Source of the DNA: CAZYXZ01 sp964651395
Lineage (GTDB): Bacteria > Actinomycetota > Actinomycetes > BP-191
NCBI GenBank assembly: GCA_964651395.1
Contig: CAZYXZ010000038.1
Coordinates: 1 to 29,452 of the forward strand
Reading direction: 5' to 3'
DNA length: 29,452 bases
The position numbers were made by a program, and so were the translations under genes. Of the stretch, positions 15,814 through 22,756 are shown piece by piece (within the stretch, counting starts at the first letter, position 1; each line of letters begins with the position of its first letter). The notes under the pieces were generated by a model. It was not told the DNA's origin and searched no databases. It saw nothing but the letters and a program-made list of their open reading frames with translations.

Positions 15814-17358
15814 ATGAAGCAGCTGTGGCACGACTGGGCGCTGACGTTGTCGGTGCTCGTGCCGTTCGTGGGCGCGGTGGTCATCGCTCTCGTGCCGGCC
15901 GCTCAGGAGCGGCTGGCCAAGGGTCTGGCCGTCGCCTTCTCGTTCGCCACGTTCGTCGTCACCCTGGGCATCCTGATCGGCTTCCGCTTCGACTACGAAG
16001 GCATGCAGTACGACGTCGACCACCAGTGGATCAACGCGATCAACTCCCGCTACCACCTGGGCATCGACGGCATCGCGCTGCCGCTGGTGGTGCTCACCGG
16101 GCTGCTGACGTTCCTGTGCGCGATCTACTCGATCAAGATCATCCCGAACCCGGGGAAGCCGCGCGCACTGCTGAGCCTGATGCTGCTGCTCGAGGTCGGG
16201 ATGATGGGCACGTTCATCACCCAGGACCTGATCCTGTTCTTCGTGTTCTGGGAGATCGTGCTCGTCCCGATGTACTTCATGATCGCCATCTGGGGCGGCC
16301 CGCGGCGCGACTACGCGAGCGTGAAGTTCTTCCTGTACACCCTCTTCGGCTCGGCGTTCATGCTGCTGGGCTTCCTCGCGCTGTACTTCAAGTCGGCGCC
16401 CTCGGCGTACGGCACGCACACCTTCGACATGGTGGAGCTGGCGCGGCAGGGCGGGCTCGGCGTCTTCGCGCACGACTTCCAGATCATCGCGTTCCTCGCG
16501 CTGTTCTTCGGCTTCGCCATCAAGGTGCCGATGTGGCCGCTGCACACGTGGCTGCCGGACGCGCACACCGAGGCGCCGACCATCGGCTCGGTCCTGCTCG
16601 CCGGCGTCATGCTGAAGATGGGCACCTACGGCTTCGTCCGCATCTCGCTGCCGATGCTGCCCGAGGGAGCCAAGGCCTTCGCGCCCTACATCGGCATCCT
16701 CGCCGTCGTCGCGATCATCTACGGCGCCCTGTGCTGCCTGGCACAGAAGGAGATCAAGCGGATGATCGCCTTCTCCTCTGTCGGCCACATGGGCTTCGTG
16801 ATGCTCGGCATCGCGACCCTCACACCCACCGGCATCAACGCCGCGCTGTTCGGCAACATCGCCCACGGCGTGATCACCGGCATGCTGTTCTTCATCGTCG
16901 GGTCGGTGAAGGAGCGCTACCACACCGGGGACATCGCCGAGATCGGCGGCGGCATGCTGGTCAAGACGCCGTACCTCGGCTCGCTGCTCACCTACGTTGC
17001 CATCGCTTCGCTCGGCCTGCCCGGGCTGGCCGGGTTCTGGGGCGAGATCATGGCGCTGCTGGCCGCCTTCAGCCCGGCCGAGGGCCTGCACGTCGGCCTG
17101 TTCCGGGGCCTGATGGTCGGCGGCGCGGTCGGCACCGTGCTGACCGCCGGCTACTTCCTGTGGCTGCTGCAACGCGTGAACCTCGGTGTGGTGCCGGACC
17201 GATGGCGGGAGTCCCGGTTCAGCGACGTCGTCGGCATCGAGCTGGCCGCGTGGACGCCGCTGCTCGTCCTGATCCTCGCCTTCGGCGTCTACCCGAAGTT
17301 CCTCTTCGGCATCACTGACCTAGCGGTCCAAGGCCTCGTCGCTGGGATCGGCCACTAG
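15814..17358 (+). CDS. nuoM: NADH-quinone oxidoreductase subunit M (NuoM), second copy
   Basis: 514 aa antiporter-like subunit. E147 in FFVFWEIVLVPMYFMIAIWG, the lysine in FGFAIKVPMWPLHTWLPDAH, and the segment CLAQKEIKRMIAFSSVGHMG show that the pump residues are intact. The ATG at 15814 has the purine stretch GAGGGACGAGGG just upstream. The stop shares one base with the GTG of nuoN (TAGTG). Confidence 0.95.
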   Translation: MKQLWHDWALTLSVLVPFVGAVVIALVPAAQERLAKGLAVAFSFATFVVTLGILIGFRFDYEGMQYDVDHQWINAINSRYHLGIDGIALPLVVLTGLLTFLCAIYSIKIIPNPGKPRALLSLMLLLEVGMMGTFITQDLILFFVFWEIVLVPMYFMIAIWGGPRRDYASVKFFLYTLFGSAFMLLGFLALYFKSAPSAYGTHTFDMVELARQGGLGVFAHDFQIIAFLALFFGFAIKVPMWPLHTWLPDAHTEAPTIGSVLLAGVMLKMGTYGFVRISLPMLPEGAKAFAPYIGILAVVAIIYGALCCLAQKEIKRMIAFSSVGHMGFVMLGIATLTPTGINAALFGNIAHGVITGMLFFIVGSVKERYHTGDIAEIGGGMLVKTPYLGSLLTYVAIASLGLPGLAGFWGEIMALLAAFSPAEGLHVGLFRGLMVGGAVGTVLTAGYFLWLLQRVNLGVVPDRWRESRFSDVVGIELAAWTPLLVLILAFGVYPKFLFGITDLAVQGLVAGIGH

Positions 17359-18857
17359 TGGTCCAGTCCATCGACTACCACGCGATCCTTCCCGAGCTGC
17401 TGCTCGCGGGGACCGCGGTCGTGGTGCTGGTGCTCGACCTGTTCCTGGCCGACCGCCGCAAGTGGCTGGCCATGCCGGTCTCCGCCGTGGGCGTGCTCGC
17501 GTCCCTGGCGGCTGTGCTCACCCTCGCCGACGACCCGCGCTCCACGTTCTGCTCGGCCGGCCCGTCGGGCGGCTGCTCGTTCGTCGTGGACAACTTCGCC
17601 GTGCTCTTCAAGGTGGTCTTCCTCGCCTCAGCCCTCGTGGTGCTCCTGCTGTCGCTCAACCACCTCGAGGAAGGCCGCTACTACCAGGGGGAGTACTACT
17701 TCCTCCTGCTCTGCTCGTTCTTCGGGATGCTGGCCATCGCGTCGAGCCGCGACCTGATCATGCTGTTCATCGCACTGGAGATCGTGTCGCTGCCCGGCTT
17801 CGTGATCGCCGGTTTCCGCAAGAGCGACACGAGATCGAGCGAGTCGGCGCTGAAGTTCTTCCTCATCGGCGTCCTGGCGACGGCCGTGATGCTCTTCGGC
17901 ATGAGCCTGATCTACGGCCTGACCGGCTCGGTCCAGCTGTCCGTGATCGCGGAGCGGCTCGCGACACTGCCGCGCACGCCGGCGGCGGCGGCGGCCGTCG
18001 CGCTGGTCATCGTCGGCTTCGGCTTCAAGGTGAGCGCGGCGCCTTTCCACTTCTGGGCACCGGACACCTACCAGGGTGCCCCCGTGCCGGTGGCCGCGTT
18101 CCTGTCGGTCGCGTCCAAGGCGGCCGGGTTCGCCGGTCTCATGCAGGTCTGCTTCATCGGCTTCCGCCCGTACCACGACGTGTGGGGGCCGCTGCTGGCC
18201 GTCCTCGCGGTGCTGACCATGACGCTGGGCAACCTGGTCGCGATGCAGCAGAAGCACATGGTGCGTCTGCTCGCCTACTCGTCGATCGCCCAGGCCGGCT
18301 ACATGCTGGTGCCGCTGGGCATCGCGAGCGGATCGAGCCTGGCGACCATGGACGAGGCCTTCGCTGCGACGCTGACCTACATCAGCATCTACGCCGTCAT
18401 GAACCTTGGCGTGTTCGCCTGCGTCATCGCGGTCTCGCGCAAGCTGCCGAGCAACCGGATCGAGGACTACCGAGGGATGGCCCGGTCCTCGCCGGTCCTG
18501 GCCGTCATCATGGCCTTCTTCCTGCTCTGCCTGGCCGGGGTGCCGCCCGGCCTCGCGGGGTTGTTCGCGAAGGTCCAGGTGTTCCGGGCCACGATCGACG
18601 GCGACGTGGTCTGGCTGGGCGCGGTGATGGCGGTCAACACCGTGATCGCCATGTACTACTACCTCAGGGTGGCCTTCGGTCTGTTCGCCGGCCTCGGTGC
18701 GGCGGACACGCCGGCCGAGGAGGTCCGGCCGCGGATCGAGATCCCACCGGCGCTGAAGGCCGCTCTCGCGCTCACCACGGTGACCACGCTGGTGATCGGC
18801 TTCTATCCCGAGCTGGTGCTCTACTACACACCGCTGTCGGTGCTGGCCGGCGGCTAG
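17358..18857 (+). CDS. nuoN: NADH-quinone oxidoreductase subunit N (NuoN), second copy
   Basis: 499 aa antiporter-like subunit, last gene of the second nuo operon. E141 in FIALEIVSLPGFVIAGF and lysines in GFGFKVSAAPFHFWAPDTYQ and MQQKHMVRLLAYSSIAQAG are present. The GTG start overlaps the nuoM stop. An 83-base gap leads to htpX; it contains a TACCCT -10-like hexamer at about 18872 and a short GGCGT...ACGCC hairpin, so htpX may have its own promoter. Confidence 0.95.
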   Translation: MVQSIDYHAILPELLLAGTAVVVLVLDLFLADRRKWLAMPVSAVGVLASLAAVLTLADDPRSTFCSAGPSGGCSFVVDNFAVLFKVVFLASALVVLLLSLNHLEEGRYYQGEYYFLLLCSFFGMLAIASSRDLIMLFIALEIVSLPGFVIAGFRKSDTRSSESALKFFLIGVLATAVMLFGMSLIYGLTGSVQLSVIAERLATLPRTPAAAAAVALVIVGFGFKVSAAPFHFWAPDTYQGAPVPVAAFLSVASKAAGFAGLMQVCFIGFRPYHDVWGPLLAVLAVLTMTLGNLVAMQQKHMVRLLAYSSIAQAGYMLVPLGIASGSSLATMDEAFAATLTYISIYAVMNLGVFACVIAVSRKLPSNRIEDYRGMARSSPVLAVIMAFFLLCLAGVPPGLAGLFAKVQVFRATIDGDVVWLGAVMAVNTVIAMYYYLRVAFGLFAGLGAADTPAEEVRPRIEIPPALKAALALTTVTTLVIGFYPELVLYYTPLSVLAGG

Positions 18858-18940
18858 GCCGCACCGGCGTACCCTCACGGGAACGGCGTCCCGGCACGCC
18901 GCGTTGGACCTGGTGAGCGTCCATCTACAGGGAGACCCCG

Positions 18941-19822
18941 GTGCCGCACAACAACCACAAGAACGGCCTGAAGACCGCCCTGCTCCTCGGGGTGATGTCC
19001 GCCCTGATCCTCTTCGCCGGATCGGCCTTCGGCGAGGGCGGGCTGGTCATCGCCTTCGTGATCGCGCTGGGTGTCAACGGCGTCGGCTACTTCATGAGCG
19101 ACAAGATCGCGCTCAAGGCGATGCAGGCGCAGCCGGTCAGCGAGGCGGAGGCGCCTGAGCTCTACGCGATGGTCGCCGAGCTGGCGCAGACGATGCGCAT
19201 TCCCATGCCCGGTCTCTACATCTCGCCGACGATGCAGCCCAACGCCTTCGCCACCGGGCGCAACCCGCAGCACGCCGCGGTGTGCTGCACGCAGGGCATC
19301 CTGCAGATCCTCGACCGCCGGGAGCTGCGCGCCGTGCTGGCGCACGAGCTGGCCCACGTCGGCAACCGCGACATCCTCATCTCGTCGGTGGCCGGGGCGC
19401 TCGCGACGGTGATCATGTTCCTGTCCCGGATGGCGATGTTCGCGTCGCTGTTCGGCGGCGGTCGCAGCGATGACGACCGCGACGGCGGCGGCGCGCTCGC
19501 CGGGCTCTTCCTGATCATCCTCGGCCCGCTCGCGGCGGGGTTGATCCAGATGGCCATCTCCCGGTCCCGGGAGTTCCAGGCCGACGCGACGGGGGCGGAG
19601 GTGTGCGGCGACCCGCTGGCGCTGGCCAGCGCGCTGCGCAAGCTGCACGCGGGGACGCAGGCCATGCCGCTGCCGCAGGAGCCCCAGCTGGTGTCGACCA
19701 GCCACCTGATGATCGCGAACCCGTTCCGCGGCGAAGGGCTCTCGAAGCTGTTCTCGACGCACCCGCCCATGGAGGAGCGGATCCGCCGCCTCGAGGAGAT
19801 GGCGGGCACGCGCCTCAGCTAG
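18941..19822 (+). CDS. htpX: HtpX-type zinc metalloprotease
   Basis: 293 aa membrane-bound M48 peptidase involved in quality control of membrane proteins. Two N-terminal hydrophobic segments (about 12-31 and 35-52) are followed by the catalytic domain. The zinc motif HELAH is at residues 135-139 (AVLAHELAHVGNRD), and the third ligand is E211 in SRSREFQADATGAE. Two further hydrophobic stretches lie between them. The C terminus has the family ending FSTHPPMEERIRRLEEM. The GTG at 18941 follows a GGGAGA purine stretch. The stop overlaps the convergent YajQ gene at CTAG. Its placement after a large set of membrane proteins is suggestive but not proof of a link. Confidence 0.93.
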   Translation: MPHNNHKNGLKTALLLGVMSALILFAGSAFGEGGLVIAFVIALGVNGVGYFMSDKIALKAMQAQPVSEAEAPELYAMVAELAQTMRIPMPGLYISPTMQPNAFATGRNPQHAAVCCTQGILQILDRRELRAVLAHELAHVGNRDILISSVAGALATVIMFLSRMAMFASLFGGGRSDDDRDGGGALAGLFLIILGPLAAGLIQMAISRSREFQADATGAEVCGDPLALASALRKLHAGTQAMPLPQEPQLVSTSHLMIANPFRGEGLSKLFSTHPPMEERIRRLEEMAGTRLS

Positions 19823-20310
19823 CGATAGTTCGTGAACTGAAGCGGGATGCCGTAGTCGGCGTCCTTGAGCATGGCGATCACCGCCTGCAGGTCGTCCTTC
19901 TTCTTGCCGCTCACGCGCAGCTGGTCGCCCTGGATCGCCGCCTGGATGCCCTTCGGGCCGTCCGCGCGGATCGCCTTGGCGATGGCCTTCGCCTTCTCGT
20001 CCGCGATGCCCTGGTTGATCGTCACCAGCAGCCGGGACGTGCCGCCGGAGGCGGGCTGCGGCTCGCCGTGCTGGAGCGCGCGGATCGAGATGCCCCGTTT
20101 GACCAGCTTCTCCTGGAAGACGTCGATGACCGCCTTCACGCGGTCGTCGGAGTTGGCCTTGATCTCGACCTGCTCGCCGGACCACTCGATCGAGGCGCCC
20201 ACCCCCTTGAAGTCGTAGCGCTGGGCGATCTCCTTGGCCGTCTGGTTGAGGGCGTTGTCGACCTCCTGCTTGTCCACCTTGCTGACGATGTCGAACGACG
20301 GGTCGGCCAT
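19819..20310 (-). CDS. YajQ-family nucleotide-binding protein
   Basis: 163 aa YajQ/UPF0234 family protein. It begins MADPSFDIVSKVDKQEVDNA and contains the family stretches AKEIAQRYDFKG and VKRGISIRALQHGEPQPASG, then VSGKKKDDLQAVIAML. The family has two small RRM-like domains; some members bind cyclic di-GMP, others nucleic acid, and the role here is not known. The ATG at 20310 is preceded on the minus strand by GGAGGT at a suitable distance. It is convergent with htpX, sharing the four bases CTAG that end both genes. Confidence 0.9.
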   Translation of the reverse strand: MADPSFDIVSKVDKQEVDNALNQTAKEIAQRYDFKGVGASIEWSGEQVEIKANSDDRVKAVIDVFQEKLVKRGISIRALQHGEPQPASGGTSRLLVTINQGIADEKAKAIAKAIRADGPKGIQAAIQGDQLRVSGKKKDDLQAVIAMLKDADYGIPLQFTNYR

Positions 20311-20363
20311 GCTGTCCTAGACCTCCGGTGCGGATCCGAGTCGGCGGGAGCGAGGCTATCGGC

Positions 20364-20369
20364 TATCCT
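20364..20369 (+). promoter_or_regulatory. Candidate -10 element of the tRNA cluster
   Basis: TATCCT at 20364-20369 fits the TANNNT -10 form and lies about 58 bases before the tRNA-Tyr gene. A start site about 7 bases downstream would put the 20377-20396 hairpin at the very 5' end of the transcript. No convincing -35 element is seen. Confidence 0.35.
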
Positions 20370-20376
20370 TCCGCCC

Positions 20377-20396
20377 GTCGCCGCGCGAGCGGCGAC
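20377..20396 (+). other. Perfect stem-loop upstream of tRNA-Tyr
   Basis: GTCGCCGC at 20377-20384 pairs fully with GCGGCGAC at 20389-20396 around a GCGA tetraloop (GNRA type). It could be a leader or processing structure in the tRNA precursor. Confidence 0.6.
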
Positions 20397-20426
20397 AGGC
20401 ACGACCGGCCCCGGCAACGGGACCAA

Positions 20427-20508
20427 GGCGGGTTGCCCGAGCGGCCAAAGGGAGCGGACTGTAAATCCGTCGGCTACGCCTACGCAGGTTCGAACCCTGC
20501 ACCCGCCA
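20427..20508 (+). tRNA. tRNA-Tyr (GTA)
   Basis: A class II tRNA with a long variable arm. The acceptor stem pairs GGCGGGT with ACCCGCC. The anticodon loop is CTGTAAA, with anticodon GTA at 20461-20463. The T arm holds GGTTCGAACC. The discriminator base is A at 20508, and the CCA end is not encoded. Confidence 0.95.
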
Positions 20509-20534
20509 CTGCATTTCGGTACGAGACGGTGTTT

Positions 20535-20571
20535 CGCCCGGCGAGGACAGAGCAGGTAACCTCGCCGGGCG
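20535..20571 (+). other. 12-bp perfect inverted repeat between tRNA-Tyr and tRNA-Thr
   Basis: CGCCCGGCGAGG (20535-20546) and CCTCGCCGGGCG (20560-20571) are exact reverse complements separated by 13 bases. No T-tract follows, so it is not a classic terminator. The loop and right arm include GGTAACCT, which looks like a -10 element for tRNA-Thr. Confidence 0.6.
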
Positions 20572-20575
20572 CAGT

Positions 20576-20648
20576 GCCCCCTTAGCTCAGTCGGCAGAGC
20601 GTCTCCATGGTAAGGAGAAGGTCTACGGTTCGATTCCGTAAGGGGGCT
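20576..20648 (+). tRNA. tRNA-Thr (GGT)
   Basis: The acceptor stem pairs GCCCCCT with AGGGGGC. The anticodon stem is TCTCC/GGAGA around loop ATGGTAA, with anticodon GGT at 20609-20611. The T arm has GGTTCGATTCC. The discriminator is T at 20648, and the CCA end is not encoded. Confidence 0.95.
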
Positions 20649-20652
20649 CCAT

Positions 20653-20670
20653 GCGGCGCTTCGGCGTCGC
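20653..20670 (+). other. Stem-loop between tRNA-Thr and tRNA-Met
   Basis: GCGGCGC (20653-20659) pairs with GCGTCGC (20664-20670), with one G-T wobble, around a TTCG tetraloop. It fills most of the 26-base gap between the two tRNA genes. Confidence 0.55.
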
Positions 20671-20674
20671 TGAC

Positions 20675-20749
20675 GGCGGTGTAGCTCAGGGGCAGAGCAA
20701 GCGGCTCATAATCGCTGTGTCGCAGGTTCGAATCCTGCCACCGCTACCA
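20675..20749 (+). tRNA. tRNA-Met (CAT), elongator type
   Basis: The acceptor stem pairs GGCGGTG with CACCGCT, with a terminal G-T wobble. The anticodon loop is CTCATAA, with anticodon CAT at 20707-20709. The T arm holds GGTTCGAATCC. The ACCA end is encoded at 20746-20749, unlike its two neighbours. The anticodon stem lacks the three G-C pairs of initiator tRNA. A tRNA-Ile2 with modified C34 is formally possible but less likely given actinobacterial synteny. Confidence 0.92.
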
Positions 20750-20757
20750 GACCCGGT

Positions 20758-20787
20758 TTTCCAGCCGGCCCTCGGGTCGGTTACCCT
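20758..20787 (+). promoter_or_regulatory. Candidate promoter of rpmG
   Basis: TTTCCA (20758-20763) and TACCCT (20782-20787) are separated by 18 bases, in the gap between tRNA-Met and rpmG. This is a weak pattern match; read-through from the tRNA genes is also possible. Confidence 0.35.
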
Positions 20788-20822
20788 TTCGGCACTCCCA
20801 AGACTTTCAAGAAGGACTTCCC

Positions 20823-20987
20823 GTGGCCGCGAACGACGTACGACCGAAGATCACGCTGGCGTGCAGCGAGTGCAAGCACCGCAACTACATCACCAAGAAG
20901 AACCGGCGTAACGACCCGGACCGCCTGGAGATGAAGAAGTACTGCCCGAACTGCCGCACGCACCAGCCGCACAAGGAAACCCGCTAG
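20823..20987 (+). CDS. rpmG: 50S ribosomal protein L33
   Basis: 54 aa, too short for many gene finders. It begins at GTG (AANDVRPKITLACSECKHRN) and ends HQPHKETR. Four cysteines in two CxxC pairs (C14, C17, C41, C44) make a zinc ribbon, so this is the zinc-binding (C+) form of L33. AAGAAGGA lies just upstream. The position between tRNA-Met and the hadA-like gene is the same as for rpmG2 in mycobacteria. Confidence 0.95.
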   Translation: MAANDVRPKITLACSECKHRNYITKKNRRNDPDRLEMKKYCPNCRTHQPHKETR

Positions 20988-20997
20988 TCCGCCTGCG

Positions 20998-21456
20998 ATG
21001 CCGCTGAACAAGGGCTGGATCGGCCGCCAGGCCCCCCCGAGCGAGCCGTACTACGTCTCCCGCGAGAAGATCCGCGAGTTCGCGACCGCCATCGGCGACC
21101 AGAACCCGGCCTACCACGACCTCGCGGCCGCGAAGGCGCTCGGCCATCCGGACCTCATCGCCCCGCCGACCTTCGCCATCGTCGTAGGCCTCAAGATGGG
21201 CGCCGTGGTCTTCGACCCCGACCTGGGTCTCAACTACGCCATGGTCGTGCACGGCGAGCAGCAGTTCTCCTACCGTCGCGCCATCAGGGCCGGCGACGAG
21301 CTGACCGGCACGCTCACCATCACCGACATCTCGGCCAAGGGCCGCAACGAGCTGCTCACCTGGTCGGCCGACCTCACCGCCGCGGACGGCGAGGTCGTGT
21401 GCACGCTCACCAACACCATCGTGTCGCGCGGCACCGCGCCGGAGGCGGAGGGCTGA
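20998..21456 (+). CDS. hadA: MaoC-fold dehydratase, HadA-like subunit
   Basis: 152 aa protein of the MaoC-like N-terminal dehydratase (UPF0336) family. It begins MPLNKGWIGRQAPPSEPYYV and has the hot-dog helix stretch FATAIGDQNPAYHDLAAAKA, then PPTFAIVVGLKMG. In mycobacteria, HadA is the acyl-binding partner of catalytic HadB in the (3R)-hydroxyacyl-ACP dehydratase of FAS-II. Here the gene lies between rpmG and a HadB homologue, the same order as in mycobacteria. No hadC follows. The substrate in this organism may be ordinary fatty acyl chains rather than mycolic acid precursors. The stop overlaps the next ATG (TGATG). Confidence 0.85.
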   Translation: MPLNKGWIGRQAPPSEPYYVSREKIREFATAIGDQNPAYHDLAAAKALGHPDLIAPPTFAIVVGLKMGAVVFDPDLGLNYAMVVHGEQQFSYRRAIRAGDELTGTLTITDISAKGRNELLTWSADLTAADGEVVCTLTNTIVSRGTAPEAEG

Positions 21457-21881
21457 TGGCCGCGAAGATCGCCTACGCCGACGTCGAGGTCGGCACCGAG
21501 CTGCCGGCACAGACCTTCGACATCCAGCGCGTCAACCTCGTCATGTACTGCGGCGCCTCCGGCGACTTCAACGTCATCCACTGGAACGAGCGCCTCGCCA
21601 AGGCGGTCGGGCTGCCCGACGTCATCGCGCACGGCATGTTCACCATGGCCGAGGCGGGCCGCGTCGTGACCGACTGGGTCGGCGACCCGGGCGCCGTCGT
21701 CGAGTACCGGGTCCGCTTCTCCAAGCCGGTCGTCGTCCCGGACGAGGGCGGCGCTCAGCTGACCGTCACCGGCGAGGTGTCCGCGAAGAACGACGACGGC
21801 ACGGTCGTGGTCGACCTGACCGCGACGAGCGGTGACGACCGCGTGCTCAGCGGTGCGCGCGCCGTCGTGAGGCTGGCCTGA
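21456..21881 (+). CDS. hadB: MaoC-fold (R)-specific hydratase/dehydratase, HadB-like catalytic subunit
   Basis: 141 aa single hot-dog domain protein. The hydratase catalytic motif is visible as YCGASGDFNVIHWNE, with probable catalytic D37 and H42, followed by VIAHGMFTMAEAGR. It should act on 3-hydroxyacyl-ACP or -CoA, together with the HadA-like partner encoded just upstream. The ATG overlaps the upstream stop. Its own stop TGA overlaps the CTG proposed as start of the next gene. Confidence 0.87.
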   Translation: MAAKIAYADVEVGTELPAQTFDIQRVNLVMYCGASGDFNVIHWNERLAKAVGLPDVIAHGMFTMAEAGRVVTDWVGDPGAVVEYRVRFSKPVVVPDEGGAQLTVTGEVSAKNDDGTVVVDLTATSGDDRVLSGARAVVRLA

Positions 21882-22756
21882 CCGAGCCGCCGGACGACGT
21901 CCGGTCGCTGGCGGAGCGCCGCACGGCCGCCCGGGCCGCCCGCGACTTCGCCCTCGCCGACGACCTCCGCGACGCCATCGCCGACCGCGGTTGGGTCGTC
22001 CGCGACTCCGCCGACGGGTTCGCCCTCGAACCGAGGCCGCCGTTCGACGTCACCCTCGCGCTCCCCGACCGCAGCGCGGAGCCGGACGCCGGCGCCGTCG
22101 CGGTCGCGGTCCTGGTCGAGGGCTGGGCCGACGACCTGCGCCGGGCCGCCGATGCGGTGCTGGAGCACACGACGGCCCCCCTGCTGCTGCTCGACAACGC
22201 GAGCGACGCCGGCGTCGCCGTCGAGGAGATCGCCCGCAACGCCCCCTACCGGGTCACGGCCTGGCACCTGGCGTCTCCGCTGGGCTGGGCGGCGGCGCGC
22301 ACGGCACTGCTGCGGGCCGACACGGCGGCGGTCCAGGTCTGGCTCGACCCGTCGGTCGAGCTGACCGGCGACGCCGTCACTCCCGTGCTCGCGGCCTTCG
22401 CGGACCCCACGGTCGTGGCGGCCGGTGGATGGGGTGTCCGCGCCGATCCCTCCTGGCGCGAGTTCCACGACGCGGAGACGGGGGAGGTGGATGCCGTGCT
22501 GGGCTACCTGCTCGCCGTACGCCGCAGCGCCGCGCTGGCCGTCGGGGGCCCGGATCCGAAGGCGCGCTTCTACCGCAATGCCGACATCGAGTTCTGCTAC
22601 GCCCTGCGCGAGACCGGCGGCCGGGTGGTGATGACCGAGCCGTTGCCGGCGACGCGACACCGCCACCGTGGCTACCACGACACCGACCCGGACTACCGCG
22701 ACCTCGAGTCCAGGCGGAACTACGACCGCTTCCTCAAGCGCTTCCGCCCGAACTAG
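21878..22756 (+). CDS. CysS C-terminal-like module joined to a GT-A-like glycosyltransferase domain; probable CTG start
   Basis: The frame is open from a stop at 21833 to 22756. The only candidate start before 22157 near the hadB end is CTG at 21878, overlapping the hadB stop as CTGA; this gives 292 aa. Residues 9-51 (ERRTAARAARDFALADDLRD, then RGWVVRDSADGFALEP) closely resemble the helical C terminus of cysteinyl-tRNA synthetase. Residues 74-292 look like a GT2-type fold: LLLLDNASD, VWLDPSVEL (156-162) in the place of a DxD motif, and FYRNADIEFCYALRETGG (231-248), similar to the acceptor-binding segment of family 2 enzymes. A GTG at 22157 would remove the whole first module and part of the fold. 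The biochemical role is unknown. It ends at CTAG shared with the convergent aminotransferase gene. Confidence 0.65.
   Translation: MTEPPDDVRSLAERRTAARAARDFALADDLRDAIADRGWVVRDSADGFALEPRPPFDVTLALPDRSAEPDAGAVAVAVLVEGWADDLRRAADAVLEHTTAPLLLLDNASDAGVAVEEIARNAPYRVTAWHLASPLGWAAARTALLRADTAAVQVWLDPSVELTGDAVTPVLAAFADPTVVAAGGWGVRADPSWREFHDAETGEVDAVLGYLLAVRRSAALAVGGPDPKARFYRNADIEFCYALRETGGRVVMTEPLPATRHRHRGYHDTDPDYRDLESRRNYDRFLKRFRPN

Noticed and set aside
15772..17172. 466-codon minus-strand open frame
   Set aside because: Antisense to nuoM, and its protein is a His/Asp/Gln-rich shadow of the opposite strand.
22157..22756. GTG at 22157 as start of the glycosyltransferase-like gene
   Set aside because: It would cut off the conserved-looking N-terminal module and the first strand of the GT-A-like fold and leave a 275-base gap after hadB in an otherwise tightly packed region.
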